A stretch of 64,000 nt of DNA from NCBI GenBank assembly GCA_036172665.1, contig CM069870.1, positions 25,456,001-25,520,000 on the forward strand, in the 5' to 3' direction. A model generated the notes under the pieces. It saw nothing but the letters and a program-made list of their open reading frames with translations. It was not told where the DNA came from and made no database searches. The position numbers and the translations under genes were made by a program. Positions 22,748-35,820 of this stretch are shown one piece after another. Numbering within the stretch: position 1 is the stretch's first letter; each line of letters opens with the position of its first letter. The DNA comes from Prosopocoilus inquinatus. Its lineage: Eukaryota; Arthropoda; Insecta; Coleoptera; Lucanidae.

Positions 22748-23267
22748 TACAGGGTGTTGCCTTTTGAAACACAACATAGGAAATTCCAAGTTGATTTAAA
22801 TGTGCTCGAATATTGGCTTCCCTAATCATTTCACAACAAAATTCCATTGAGGTTTTTAAAGTGCTCTTCAAGATGAATCTGTTTGTTAAGTTTGAGAATT
22901 TTTCATACGCTGAGTTTTTTTAAGATATTTAAAAAAAGATTCCATAACGAAATTCAATTTATACCAAGCTATCAGCACAGCGTTGATCAAGGTGACTGAA
23001 AACTGGACCGATAATTAATAAATCTAGTCGTTTTTGAAGAAGATCGATAGAATAAACTTTTCCAGCAATTTATTTAATATGTATTTATTGATCAAGGCCG
23101 TGCTGATAGTTTGGTGTAAATCAAATTTCGGTACTGATCTTTTTTAAATATTTTGACACTGAGCGAAACGGAATTTTGCTCTAAAATTATTAGGACAGCC
23201 AATATTCATGCACATTTAAATTAACATGAGATTTTCTATGTTGCGTTTCAAAACGCAGCATCCTGTA
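22748..23267. mobile_element. 520-bp foldback, TACAGGGTG ends, copy 2
   Basis: Same family as 14413-14987. The left end is TACAGGGTGTTGCC and the right end is GCAGCATCCTGTA. The arms share TTGAAAC, AATATTGGCTTCC and TCTTCAAGATGAATCTG. It is more diverged than copy 1 and has lost part of one arm. Confidence 0.8.
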
Positions 23268-23271
23268 TGTT

Positions 23272-23866
23272 AACTGAATATGGTGTAAAGCATTTTATTT
23301 TTCCGCGAGAAAACATCTTTTCGGTCTTGTCTTCATATTAAACAAAGAATAAATGGAAATAAATTTTATGTACTTATTAAGAGCATGATGTAACAAAAAA
23401 GTACTTTGGAAAATCGTATCGATTGATACTAGTTTACCTGAATAAGTACAATTCAAAGGATAAGACTGCATTTGTTTTTTTAACGATTTTTGTATATCTC
23501 TTAGCATCACTTGCACAACTCTTATGGCCGGTTGCACCAAACACTTAAGTCGAACTTAAATTTAAGTACTTATAATGTGACACTTGAGGTTACAAAACAT
23601 TCAGTAAATCATATTCTAAGCGGTGCTTAAAGTTAAGCTGACCTTAAGTGTTTGGTGCAACTGGCCATAAGAGTCTAGATTAACTTCAACAGGCGATTAT
23701 TTCCCACCGCAGCAATTATTGTAACAAACGTTTCCATGGAGTTAACTTGAGGTGAAATTTTAACTGTAAATGGTGCAAATGGGCCATAATCTTGAAATCT
23801 ACATGATTTTAAGATTAAGAGAAAACTCTGTTTTTTTTAAATTTTGTTTCATACAGAGTGTAACAA
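23272..23866 (-). repeat. Dispersed repeat unit, copy 2
   Basis: This is the reverse-complement counterpart of 13948-14410. It is interrupted by the MITE at 23525-23667, which copy 1 lacks. Confidence 0.65.
23525..23667. mobile_element. 143-bp MITE TGGCCGGTTGCACC, nested insertion
   Basis: Ends TGGCCGGTTGCACCAAACAC and, mirrored, TGGCCAGTTGCACCAAACAC, with TA on both sides (23523-23524 and 23668-23669). It is absent from the paralogous unit at ~14140, so its insertion came after the duplication. The TA flank suggests a Tc1/mariner-type family. Confidence 0.75.
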
Positions 23867-24112
23867 AAATACAGGCCGCTACTTTGTGTATTGTGCATTC
23901 CACGGATCAAATAAAGAAAAAAGATGATGTAAACATTTATGCAGGGTGTTCACGGAAGCCGGAACGCTTAGTTTTCGAGATTTTCTATTGTTTTAAATTT
24001 TTTAACAGAATTGCTGCGTTTTATCATCGCAACGCATTCAGGATGTCAAATTCAGTACTGTACTGTAGAATACGTCCCTAAAGTAACGGCCTGTTTTTTG
24101 TTACACATTGTA
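23852..24112. mobile_element. 261-bp foldback, TACAGAGTGTAAC ends
   Basis: The left TACAGAGTGTAACAAAAAT and right TTGTTACACATTGTA are mirrors and are followed inward by ACAGGCCG and CGGCCTGT. No coding sequence is evident. Confidence 0.75.
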
Positions 24113-24601
24113 TACGGACAAAGTTAAAAAAAGCTCATAATTTTTACAAAATATTATTTTTAGACATTGCAGAAGTCAGGAGTTATTATTTACTCCTATA
24201 TTTTTTTGGTTGAATTTGTTTAAATGCAGAATTAAACATAGAAAGTTTCAAATTCATAATATACAGGATGTTTTGCATTTTCGTACGAAAGAAAAACGTA
24301 ACTAAATTGCGCCGCGTCAGTTCCGTTTATTTCCTCAAACATCTGCTCCTGGAATTGGACCCCCTGTGTGTTGAATGCAGGAAACTGTTAAATATGCGGG
24401 TGCTGATTTTGTTTGACTGCCCACCAGGCATAGGGGTTGTGTGGCGTGGTTGAGATATAAGGAAATAATGCTTATGTATTTCCGAATTGCAGATAAGTTG
24501 CAAGTATACTATGTTTTAAATCGCGTAGTTTGTTCACGGCTTTGATTGATACGACTTTATAGGTGAGACCTAAAAATAAAGTTTTCAGATTTGTTGAAGC
24601 T

Positions 24602-24690
24602 CAGTACTTTTGTAAAATCTGTGAAGTCGTATTTAAACTGTACCATTTTGGAAAAAGAAAAGTTGCAGGAAACTGTAATTGTCTACTATT
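24602..24690 (+). repeat. Dispersed repeat shared with 42953-43030
   Basis: Both stretches carry CTTTTGTAAAATCTG, AAGTCGTATTTAAA, TACCATTTTGGAAAAAGAAA and CAGGAAACTGTAAT. Element type unknown. Confidence 0.6.
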
Positions 24691-24699
24691 TTTTTTTTG

Positions 24700-26320
24700 T
24701 TTGCGACCGTACTTCGTTATGACTGGACTTGGAATGTAGATGCCGGAAACAAGAATCAAAGGAGCAAAGCACGGAATAAACGAATGAAAACCTCTGATAA
24801 TTTGCAAGTCAGAAATGAAAAAAATAAAATATTAATGAAAATCAAAAATTAAAATTTAGGTCAAATCCAGCCCAACTGTCCTCAACTTTGGCAAAAAAAT
24901 AAAACTAAAAAAATTAAAAGAAGGCATAGATAACTCAAAAATTCCAACGCAATAAAAATTAAGTTCGATGTCAAGGTCAAACCGACCAAATTCAGCCCTA
25001 AATCTGCCTAATCGTAGCAAACAATTAAAAATGGACAAATGTCAAATCTAAAACTGAAAACTCTAAGCAAAATGTAAAAGTTCAGTTTAGATTAAGTCCA
25101 ATGGAAGCAAGACCAGAGTCGACCCAAATGAAAATAAATCAAAATGTCAAAATATTGAATTAGAAAATTATTACATTAAGGATAACTAATTTTTGGATAG
25201 TTCTTGCTCGTGAGAGTTGCAGAGGATGTAAAACATAAAAAAAGCTTTTTAAAAACGAGCTAGAAGAGTAATGTATTGACTTACTTGACGTTTCGCAAAT
25301 ATAATTATTTGCTTTATCAAAAGTGATAATAAGGATAACCATACACGTGCAAAATTGAGTAGATGGTTCAGGTTGATTTCGTGACAATATTAAAGCCGTT
25401 CATACACGTGCTGAATTGTGAGTCGTTAAGAAATCTAAATATTTCAGAGTGAATGGCTTCAAAGTAGCTTGACAGAGAAATTTTAAAATAGGTATGACAG
25501 TATTAATTAAGATAATACAAACAACAAGCAGTCATCGTGCTGATATTGTTACATCCGTGATACTGCGTTCTTGTGTGACTGGTCACCAAAAGAAACTTCA
25601 ATCTGGTTTAACTTCGGCAAACCAACGATAAACGACAGTTCTTGCAGCTTCTCGGCTTCGTAGAATTTATTGCATCCTTCAGTTGTTTCGTATTTTGAGT
25701 TTAATGCTCGGCTATCGCACAGTAGTTAATAATAAACGATTTAAGTAAATATATGTATTGTAATATAATTAATCGCTCGTAATCATGTTAGATGCCGGCA
25801 GTAGTGAAAGAAATGACAAATCGTAGTAAAAAAAAGTAGCTGACCGATAAGAACGCACATAAATAGATGTAAAGCTAAAAGGTTAAAGCAATAATGTAGG
25901 AAAAAAGTTTTCACATTTATCGTCAGTCTGACGGCGCAATGCAAGGATGTTACACATTAATTACCGCCGAATGATTAGACGAACACACAGTTTGAGTTGA
26001 TGAATAACTTCAGTTCAAACTCTTATCGCACACTTTAATTATTTTTTTATTTTTGACCTAAAAAAGATTGACTCACAGGTATAATATAATTCATCTTCCC
26101 GACTGAAATAATCTTATCATCCGCATTACTATTATTGCGCAAGCAAATTGTGGTGGCTCTTCATAACCTAAAAGTGTTTACACACCGACGAAATAACAAT
26201 ACCATGTTAATGGCATAAGTGTTACTAACAAATATGTAATTAACATTCATTTAACTGGTGCACAACTGTGACAGTCGTTGCGAACAAGAAGCTGAAATAA
26301 ATTTCAGGGATGTATAAAAT
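24700..26320. other. Intronic stretch without recognised features
   Basis: No exon, RNA gene or structured repeat was recognised. Only short low-complexity runs are present. Confidence 0.4.
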
Positions 26321-26328
26321 GTTATCAA

Positions 26329-26554
26329 CAGGGAAAAGAATTCGGGCCATTTGTCATGCGAACAATATGAAAATTTAGTACTGTACGGACTGTATTAGGC
26401 CCGCCGACAATAATCTCCGCGCAATGAAAACACTTGCATTGCATTCTTTTCCCTCCTACTCAACAAAAATTCGAGCCGCGGAAAGTAGCAAGAGTAAATA
26501 ATACATTCAACGTAAAAAACGTCCAACACTAAGTGGCCTGAATTCTTTTCCCTG
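26329..26554. mobile_element. 226-bp MITE, CAGGGAAAAGAATTC ends
   Basis: It runs from CAGGGAAAAGAATTCGGGCC to GAATTCTTTTCCCTG. It contains, in reverse, the GTTGGAC and GAGTAAATAATACATTC blocks of the copies at 18805 and 56985. It retains the intact CACTAAGTGG sequence that marks the empty site for the nested MITE at 57010. Confidence 0.75.
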
Positions 26555-27136
26555 ATTATCAACTGTGTTACTCACAGCATAACTAACAATATCTTTGAAG
26601 TCGCTACAAACAATGTTACTAAAAGTTTTAACTTTGTTTCGACATGTAACCGTTCACGATCAAATATTTTTCTTATTTTTTACGAACATTCATTTTCTCA
26701 CGTTTCTCTTCTATTTGTTTAATACAATTTTCCTTAGAGCATTACATCTTGAAGCTTTGAAAAGTGCGAATACTGAACATAGATGAACAAATGCTTAACA
26801 AACTAGGGAAGTTATAAATAGGAACAAAATCGACAGCATGTTTAGTTGCTGAAAAAGCAAAAAATTGGTGTCCACATGTTACTAAAATCTTTTTTTCTAA
26901 GTATTACATGTCAGTGACATTTTGTTGGCGACACTATTCGATGCAGATCTCCTCCAGAATGATAGCAAAATATGTCCTAGTATCAAAGTCAAAAAAAAAT
27001 AAATAAATAAATGCAAATCTTATTAACGAAAATTTTTTCTACATGTTAGTAATATTTCTTCGGCATTTATTCACGTATTAATCGGATATGTCGACAACAA
27101 TGTCAGTAACTCCAATATTCTGACGTATTTAGTGCC

Positions 27137-27319
27137 AGGAGGTCATTCTAATCAGACTTGCGTCTTAGCAACGTTGGCACTTCCTTGGCAACGTAGCTCG
27201 CAGAGGCAATCTCAGCAATATTCGGTAGTAACAGAATACAACATTGTGCGACTTCGACAATGCTCGGTAATAGAAACATACAAAGTTGTAACTGGCAACT
27301 CCGATTAGAATGACCTCCT
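27137..27319. mobile_element. 183-bp MITE, AGGAGGTCATTCTAATC ends
   Basis: AGGAGGTCATTCTAATC and its exact reverse complement mark the two ends, with imperfect mirrored interior text (GTTGCCAG, GTAATAGAA/GTAGTAACAGAA). Confidence 0.75.
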
Positions 27320-28018
27320 CAGTTAGTGGTAAAAAAATTATTGAACTGTTCGAAGCGCCATCTATGGTCCCAAAGTGAAAACTAATCATTTTACTATCGA
27401 TAATTGAACAATCTTTTTCCAAGTACATCGAATATATAAAATCTATGCACGTTAAGTCTTTCAGAACGTAGAATCTGTTGCCCAAATGAGAAAAGTATTT
27501 TCATCTCGCCTTCATGTAGAAAAAGACTTTTTTTTCAATAGTGCTTGTGGTACAGTTGTGCGCAGCTTAAAGTGCTACAACTTGACATATCTATGAGCCT
27601 TGTAACTCAAAGTCTTAACGATCAGATTTGCAGGCAGAGGCATTTTCACAAAATTTAGCTCTGTTAAAGTCCATTGGGAAAAGCGTTTTTCTCTTCACAA
27701 GTTTCATTATATTATAATTCAGATTCCTGAATAATGTTCTCCATATTGCAATGCAGGATCTTCAAAATTCATGTTTGAATTCGTCGAATGTCGTTTATTA
27801 TTCTCACTCAAAAAGGTGTAGAAATAACGATCGAGTAACGTTAGAAAAAAAAAATCAAACGTTTTTGTTTCTGTACTGTGAATAATAGTATGCCATATTA
27901 GTATTGTTTAAACTATTTACTATTATTTTTTGATCGCCCCATGAGCTAGGGGTGGAAAAGGCCCCCTTTCGCCCCACTTAGGTACATGGTTACGTGGTTT
28001 ATTGAATAATTGTCTTGT

Positions 28019-28580
28019 CCTCTGTTTGCGCCGCTTTTGTTTCCATTTTTTGTCATTTAGACTTCTATGTCCCATTTCACGCCTTCGAACCGTCTTTTGT
28101 TCGACCTTCCTTTCCTTTTCTTTCCGATTGCACCTCTTTTTTGGTGCTCTTTCTCTATCCATCTTTTATAGTTACTCTTCCATTTATTTCTTCCTCTTTC
28201 TTGTTCTCTGTTTGCAGCTTTTGGTCTCCAGTTTTTGACATTTAGACTCATTTTCTCATTTTACACCTTCGAACCGTCTTATCCTCGGCCTTCCTTTTCT
28301 TTCCAACTGCGTCTCTCTCTCTCTCTCTCTCTTGGTGCTCCTTCTCTATCCATTTTCTATACCTACTCTTCCATATATGTACTTCCTACTCTCTTTTATC
28401 CTCTGTTTGCAGCTTTTTGTCTCCAATTTTTGACGTTTAGACTCGTTTTCCCATTTCACACCTTCGAACCATCTGTTCCTCAACCTTCCTTTCTTTCCGA
28501 TTGCGTCTTCCTCTTGGTGCTCCTTCTCCATCCATCTTCTATTCTGACTGTTCCACATGCTTTTTCCTCCTTCCTCTTAG
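28019..28580 (+). repeat. ~190-bp tandem array, three copies, pyrimidine-rich
   Basis: TCTGTTTGC marks unit starts at about 28021, 28206 and 28402. Each unit continues with TTTTTGTC, CATTTAGAC, CACGCCTTCGAACC-like text, CCTTCCTTT, a CT-rich run and GGTGCTC(C/T)TTCTC. A (CT)n microsatellite lies at 28312-28332. The long frames across it are a by-product of repetition. Confidence 0.75.
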
Positions 28581-29849
28581 TATTTTGCTTTTCCATATTT
28601 TAGGAGCATTCTCGTTCGCTTTCCTTAATGTCATATTATACTATATCTGTTGGTCTGATGACGGTCTTATCAATACTGATTTCGTTTTCCCTGATAATGT
28701 GTATTTTGATCCTATTCTCCTCAGCGTTCCTAACTTCTTCATTTCTCTCATAATTTAGACTTCTTTATCCTGTTCTTCCTGCCATTTTCCATTTTAAATC
28801 GTGCTAGTTTATTAGCGTGTGCTTCTTACAGAACAGACTCCTGCTCATATTTTTTTCAGAAAATCGTTTTGTGGTGGCCATGCATTCCTTTGCCCTTCTC
28901 GATGCCATTCGTCTAATTACTCATCAAGCATTCTTTCGTTTGTTTTAACCCCTACAATTTTTATATTCGCGGTTATCCAATTGTAAGCGGACGGACGGGA
29001 GTTGAAAAGGAGACAGACTAAAAGAAAACAATGGTAGTTGCATCTTTGTCTCTACAAGACAGAAAATCAAATTAACTGCAGACTCCAGTCCAGTGTAAAG
29101 CTTGAACCTCGAATTTCCTTGTTTGTGGCCTGGTTGTTTCCCACGGGTTGTTGGACGGCGTCTGGTTGTATTTTCAAAATTGTCGATACGGGTTCGCTCT
29201 TTCTCTCTCTTCGCTTGGTTAAAAACCTCCTTCTTTTTCAAGTAAACGGTTTGCTTATGAAAATACATAGCTTTTTTTATATTCGTTAATAACAACGCTT
29301 TTAACAATGTATTTTAAGCTTAAAATAAAACAGGCGGGAATTGCAGAGTATTTATTTAAACGGTGATTAACGCTAACGTACGTAAATGATCGAGAATACG
29401 TGGGTAAATATTATGTATTTACTACGGGATGATAAAGCGAGAAGCTTATCTTTTTCTACTTTGGCTTTACTACGTCGAATGTAGCGCAAAGATTACATTG
29501 TACATCGCTGAAAATAGTAAGTATTTACTTTTAGACGTGTCTGTATTTACACACATACAAAGAGCAATGCGTCATCATGTGTAAGTGGGAAATTTTATTA
29601 AAGGGTTTACAGAGAAGAGTTGCACTACAAAATGGTAGTTAACCATTGATTTTTTATGTACTTTTTTATTGTTCCTCAGAAACTTTTGATTGCGTCGTAT
29701 TTTACAGGAGAACGGAGAGGGTGGACTAAATTACCTTCCTCCCCTCCTCCCGCGTTTTTTGCAAACGTGCCTAGTCGTTAAACAAATTTATGACAGACAA
29801 AACGAGTGTTAACATTTTTTTAAACATTTGGAAACCGTGCGTATGTATG

Positions 29850-29920
29850 GACCTTAAATGCTAAAATTTGACATTTCTATGGGCCTTGAGTCGCAAGCTC
29901 TTAAGGATGAGGTTTGCATG
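29850..29920 (+). repeat. Dispersed repeat shared with 27560-27635
   Basis: Both carry TTGACAT, TCTATG, GCCTTG and CTCTTAA or TCTTAACGATCAG phrases in the same order. The downstream AGGTACAGTCGCG ... TTGACTGTACC (29927-30058) may be a decayed MITE end pair. Confidence 0.4.
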
Positions 29921-30459
29921 TACAAGGTACAGTCGCGATCATCTTAGTCGATATCACTGCGCCCTGATTAACGTTGGTTTTAAGAGTTACAAAACTGTCA
30001 ATCGGTCTCGGATCAGCTTGATCGCCATTGTACATTTTAGTTGTGGTTGACTGTACCTCATCTGCATGCGTAGTGCATTTTAAAATTTGGAATGAAATGC
30101 TGTACCTATTATGTAAGCACAATCGATCGGGTGGTATTTGCAAAAAAAAAAACGTTCCTTATACGTACCTCTCTTAAGGTTACATCAACAACGACCTCTT
30201 CTCGCTCGGTATTTTTGCGGTTAAAAGAACAACAAGCCAAGGTTGTTCAAACCAAACGTTCATGTGAATGGCTGCGTTAATTATCCGCCTTATGTACTTG
30301 ATTTACATCTGTATTTATCCTGACGTATTGTGTAGCATAACGGTTTCAATAAGTACAGTACGACTGATATCCTTTAGTATCGGTTTCCTTGTCGGTCGCA
30401 AACTAATTGGTGCGGATTGTATTAATATGAATAGGCTTCGCGAACGATTATGATTTCCA

Positions 30460-32020
30460 TGCACGCTCTAATAAGTAAGTGTATTCTTTTTAAATTGGCA
30501 CGATTTATACGTTAATAATCTATAAGTTTTAAAGGTACCAAGGGATCATAATAATAAAAAAAATTAATAAAATTCCAATTTTTGGGCACAACCCAATCCA
30601 ACCCTTTAACTATCGTTATACCCTCTTTTTTGCACGTTATACCCTCTTTTGTTGGAACCCTCTCATCCACACCATATTAGATAATTATCTTTTGTTCAAT
30701 TTTGATGAGTCACATATAACCGGAAGCTCTTTCATTTCTTTGGAAAGCTTTCACATGATTTTTAACTTCAGGTATGCGCATCCATCTCGTCTTCGCTGCT
30801 TATTTTACTAATTTATGTTCCCCAGAGAGTACTAAATGGCGAACACGCTTGTTAACGTCAACACAAAATATCTTCGTCGGTTTTATCGAAAGAGCGTCTT
30901 AAGTGTACGACATGCATAGCGGAAACTATATCTGCATGCCGAGAATGCCGGAGATTGTAATACGAATTTTAACGATGTTGTTAATAAGCACTTAACGTGA
31001 CGGACGGTTTGCAGAATCCGTTCTTCGCTCGTTATGTTGCCTTTTTTAAGTGCCTAGCAGGCAACCTAAGCGCGTCATCATCCCACACGGACAATCAAGT
31101 TGGATGTAGAACGAACGTGTGGAATTTCAAACAAGCGATATGATCGGCTGATGTGTGCTTTATGATTTAATTAAAAAAGAGAAAAAGAATGTTTCGGTGA
31201 AGTGTTCGCATTTTGCTCAAATTTTGTTGTAATTACGAAAAAAATGCTCGTGTCAAATTGTTTTGAAATGTTCATAATCAACCAAAACAGTACTCCCAAT
31301 AATTTTCGAAATAGGTAAGAATTGTTTAAAATTTGATGAATTTAATGAAAAAAAAGTTGTATGTGATGAGGTCATCTTTAATCAGACTTTTCCGTAATTG
31401 TTTTCAAACTGATACCAATTTCGATTACCATTGTAATCTCAATAATCCATTTATACCCATATATCAATAAAAAAAAAGCCTTTAATACGAGTAAGTCCCG
31501 TCTGAGATTAGGACTTTTATCAATTTGGCTGGCTTAATCCTAAGGTTGGTACTTATTACAATAGTTAACGCTATCAGAAAGAAACCAGCTTTCGCACCGA
31601 GTGAATCCTGTAAGGCAGATAAAGCGCCTGACTAATAGCTCTGTGTTTGTTTCAGATCACGTCTCATAATTTTATTGGGGAGCCATTACTAAAAACCATG
31701 ACTGTACTACATGCAGTTTACTAACCTAACTACCTACTTATTTCTTTTATTGTCGTAGAAACTGCTACTTTAGTTTGTCGAAACAAATAATAAGAATGAC
31801 AACTCCTTCTCAGAATAGCAATTTGTTTGCAGTAAATAAACGTCCTATTAAAATTTTCCGCAAGAAAAATCGATTTTAAACTGTGCAAGATCGTTTACCA
31901 AAGCGAAAGTATTTCTTGTCAATCAAAGGAAACGCTTTCTTCTTCAATTTCTCGATAATAATCGATTTAAAACAGTACATTCAAAGATATTATGAACGAC
32001 GTGACTTTCACTTACGTGCA
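30460..32020. other. Intronic stretch without recognised features
   Basis: No exon or structured repeat was recognised. It is slightly less AT-biased around 30.8-31.1 kb, but nothing there could be assigned. Confidence 0.4.
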
Positions 32021-32113
32021 AATGTTTGTCAGTGGCGTAGCTGGAAGTTTAGCTGCCACGCCGTCTGGCTTGCAAAATTTCAATCAAAATTTAACTATTT
32101 CGTTAAAGCTTTG

Positions 32114-32590
32114 AATAGGGGCATTCAACAGATACAATCGATTCACAATCGATTTATGATTACATACAGTTTAGCGTTCAACGTATATGAATCGATTCAA
32201 CATCGATTGTTAAATTTTTAATCGTAAAAATTTTACGCTGCAATGCGATGCGATTAAATATGGCGTCGAAGTGTCATTTGCTGTCAAAGATAAGAAGAAG
32301 CAGTGTATACTGCGTACAATTTCTTAATTAATAATTAGAGATGATTTGAAAGGAGTACAGCAGATTTCAATTAAAGAATAAACTCTATTTCGCAATTAAT
32401 TTGCAGCTTCATTTTCAATACTTAATGCAACTATTGCTGGTTAGAGGTTATAGGTCACCTGTCACGACAAATGACTGACGTTTATATATAATCAATTTAT
32501 TTGTTGAATGCCCCTAGTGTGTTTATGAATCGATTTAAATCGATTCGATCCGATTATAATTAATCGAATTGTTTGTTGAATGCCCCTATT
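32114..32590. mobile_element. 477-bp MITE, AATAGGGGCATTCAAC ends
   Basis: AATAGGGGCATTCAACA at the left and TGTTGAATGCCCCTATT at the right are exact mirrors of 17 bases. An extra internal TGTTGAATGCCCCTA lies at ~32500. Both arms contain the repeated ATCGATT theme. It sits inside the hAT-like element. Confidence 0.75.
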
Positions 32591-32689
32591 GCTTCTGCAT
32601 TATCCTGTTTTTAATAAAAATAAAAAGTGACAGGAGTTATCATATCAATCATTTTAGGTTAGAAAAGTTCCTGGAAACTAGCGTTAAGT

Positions 32690-33960
32690 GGGGTGCGCTT
32701 CAATTGTTTCTCAAACACTTCTCTCTCTCTTGAAAAAATTCGTTTTCAGCTGTTACTTCTTGCGTTACAATAATCCCGTTCATTCAACTTTATTCGAAAT
32801 TGTTTTTCGTAACGTTATTTCTTGAATATTTTGAGTTAGGACCCATGGTAGCAGGTGGCGCTACAAGTGCTAATAAATTCTTTCGCTTCGCGTTTAAATC
32901 TTATTTATTCGAAATTTTCAGTTGCTTCTTTGAAATTGTTTCTGCGCGAATGAGGGGGATAAAATTAATAATAATAATAATAATAGACTTTATTGTGTTG
33001 TCAAAGAAAAAGAAATATAAATTTAAGAAACAAAAAAAAATAACACAATCACAAGGTGAGATTCAGTAAAATACTGCTCTTCCATCTAAGCCTTGACGAA
33101 AAAATCACAAAATATTGAAAATTAATGCCTAAAACTAAAATAAAAGAAGCAAACTAAACTATGAAAATAAAAACAAAAAGTACAATATAAATTCACAAAA
33201 ATACAAAAAAAAAAATAATAAAGAAGAGAAAATGATTTATTATAAATTTGTGAATCCGCGATGTGCACACCGCCAAACATGACAAAAATTATCGTGTAAT
33301 AATAATAAATAAGGACGAAATCAAATAAAATGAATTAAGTAAAGTTTTTAAACACAATTTGTTTATCAAATAAACCAATTTTCAATGTATTTTTAAATGA
33401 ATGTATACTGAGACTTACTGAAAATTACGACTCGTGGTTACAGATGGCGCCATATATGTTTGTTGTTAATTAGAAAAGCTCCCGACAACTGGCGGGAGTA
33501 ACGCTTCAAGTGTTTCTCAAACGCTTTCTCGAAGAAGAAATTTGTTTTCAACTGTTTTAAAAAACTGTGTCCCGAAAATTAAATGGAGCAAAATTAATTA
33601 CGTCTGTATACAGATTTACAGATGGCGCTACTTTTATTTAGTACTTCCCATTTCTAATCAACTTTATTTATTCGAAATTACAGATATATTTTTTTTCGTA
33701 ATGTCATTTCTTTAATTTTTCTTAGCGTTTTTCAACAATTGCTTTCCCCACAAATAAAGAGAACGAAGTTATGATCCAGGGTAACAGATGGCGCCACAAA
33801 TGGTGATAAATTCTACCGCTTTGTGTTTAAATTTTAATAATTTATTAGTATTTGTTTTTTGGGAACGTTGTTTTTGAACTTTCGTAATTTCGTTTTTTTT
33901 TATAATTTCCCAGTGAATTACAAACGTAAACCGCGGATTACCAGATGGCGCCACGTTTCA
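32690..33960 (+). repeat. Diverged direct repeats with GATGGCGCCA box
   Basis: The box (A/G)GATGGCGC(C/T)A recurs near 32850 (variant GGTGGCGCTAC), 33438, 33621, 33787 and 33941. Each is preceded by a GGTTACAG or GGTAACAG-like phrase. A second block (TTTCTCAAACRCTT, ATTYGTTTTCARCTGTT) occurs at ~32707 and ~33510. An (AAT)n run lies at 32967-32983. Confidence 0.65.
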
Positions 33961-34273
33961 AATTAATGCTTGAAACGTATTCCCTGAGTTCTTTTTCAGT
34001 TAGTTTGAATTTTAATTTTAATTCTCCCGGTTTTAATTTAAAGACGATTCGGTAAATTTCTTGCTTTTTTTCTTTCATTTTTTATTCCTTTCTGACTTAT
34101 TTCAGACGCACATATTCATTTTTACTTTTCCGCGTCTGTCAGTTTTTTTTTAGAAACCAAGAAAATTTTGGTTTCTTACTTTAGGTTTCAGGAACAGTCG
34201 CCTATGGCGTTCTAGTGCCGGTTTGGTTTGCAATCCCTGCAAACCCTATAGCTACGCCACTGGATGTTTCAGC

Positions 34274-34457
34274 TGAAGCCGTATTTTCACGATGATAGAA
34301 GCAAGCTGACGTAAAAGCAACTATCATAGCAAAAGCAACTGTTTAGAGGTTTACACTATGATACGTAGTTTCTGTGATAGTTGATTTTATGCCAGCAATA
34401 ATTACTATCATGACAGAAGCTATCACAAATACTATCATCGTGAAAATGAGGCTTCAC
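34274..34457. mobile_element. 184-bp MITE, TGAAGCC ends
   Basis: TGAAGCCGTATTTTCACG and CGTGAAAATGAGGCTTCA are mirrors, with ATGATAG/CTATCAT continuing inward (24 of 25 match). It lies 11 bases beyond the hAT-like element. Its interior repeats CTATCAT/ATGATAG. Confidence 0.8.
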
Positions 34458-35561
34458 AAGTATCATTAACGTTGCGACAATTGTTTTAAAATTTTAAAGT
34501 TTCGCCATTAGTACATTCCTTAGAATTTGTTTCTTATTAGTTTAATAATGTTTTCGCAATTTGCAAGGAATATTATACATATTAAATAATTTACTTAAAA
34601 GTTCTTGTCGATCGTGATCTGTTTGTCGCAATGACTTTTGTAAGTTTCAAGTAATTTGAAATGTCTTGTACTTACCTATTATTGTATTATATTTTCAACA
34701 TTTTTTTTTTTCTTTTTGGTATTTAATTTTTTTTCCACAGAGAGTCTTTATTTAAATCGAACTGTAAAGTCAAGAAGTAAAGTAAAAGTAAAAAGTAAAG
34801 TAATATTTTTGCAAACATTGTAAGGAAATAATTTTCTTTTGCATTGCCTTTACGGTGAACTTTGTTACAAAAAGGAACTTTTTCTTTTAGCTCCGATAAT
34901 AAACGCTCTGATAATAAATGTTATTATACATAATATTAATTATTTAAATTGCAGAAGAACCGTTGCTGTATTTTTTATGGACTGGATAATTTTCATCTTC
35001 TCATTTCTTACAACGTGTTATAAAATAAGAATATTTCATTATTCAAGTACTGTTCTTCTCCTAGTAAAAATGTTCACATAATTTAAAAACTTCACGCGTT
35101 CGCATAATTTTCACGCCATTAGTTGAACCATGCGTAACAAAAAAAACGCAATTAAGAATTGTAAATGTGTTATACATACCATCAGCACGTTTCTACACTT
35201 CCCGTTTGAAATTTAATATCCAATTTCTATCGTGCGGTTTCGTTATAATTATTATACGCTATATAAATCACGTAGGTATAGTCTTTACAGGAAATGGATG
35301 GTTATGCTGATATTTTTGTATCGCTAGCAAATAAATCTATCGCATATTTTGTTGTTCAAATTTCATTGATTTGTGCTTAAACGAATTTTCTGAGGCAGTA
35401 GTTTTAAACGTGTATGGTTATGCAAAAATCCATAATAATAATAATATTGATTAATAAGTAGAAAGTTTTTTTTTCTAAGGTTTAAAAAAAATCATGGTAC
35501 AGAATTAACGGGTATAAGTACAAACACTTCTGTGTGCCTGAGTTTCGTTCACGCGAGAACG

Positions 35562-35820
35562 TAAGGGTACGAACATGCCGAAGGTAACTCGCTGTTCAAC
35601 TTCGATGTTTAGGTCGCGCTTGATACCGCGATATTACCTCGATGTAAAACAAACGTACAGTTTTAAATAGAACTGTGCTTATCGAAGATGAATGGTAGCG
35701 CGCGTCTTCGACATGCACGGTTTCAATTAAATCTATGCGTTTGTTTTATATCGATCTAGCGAGCGCGATTTAAACATCGAGGGTGAACAGTGAGGCATCT
35801 TCGACATGTTCGTACCCTAA
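35562..35820. mobile_element. 259-bp foldback, AGGGTACGAACATG ends
   Basis: TAAGGGTACGAACATG and CATGTTCGTACCCTAA face each other. Mirrored blocks include TCGCTGTTCA/TGAACAGTGA, TCGATGTTTA, CGCGCT and AAACAAACG. It is GC-richer than the flanks. Confidence 0.8.

Larger units (their letters stand above)
32030..34262. mobile_element. 2.2-kb hAT-like non-autonomous element
   Basis: The ends read CAGTGGCGTAGCT and AGCTACGCCACTG, exact mirrors over 13 bases. The flanks AATGTTTG and GATGTTTC share ATGTTT, compatible with a decayed 8-bp hAT target duplication. The interior has no transposase. It contains a nested palindrome (32114-32590) and diverged direct repeats holding AGATGGCGCCA. Confidence 0.65.

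Noticed and set aside
28002..28603. Several 70-120-codon frames on both strands
   Set aside because: They are produced by the 190-bp pyrimidine-rich tandem repeat; no consistent protein.
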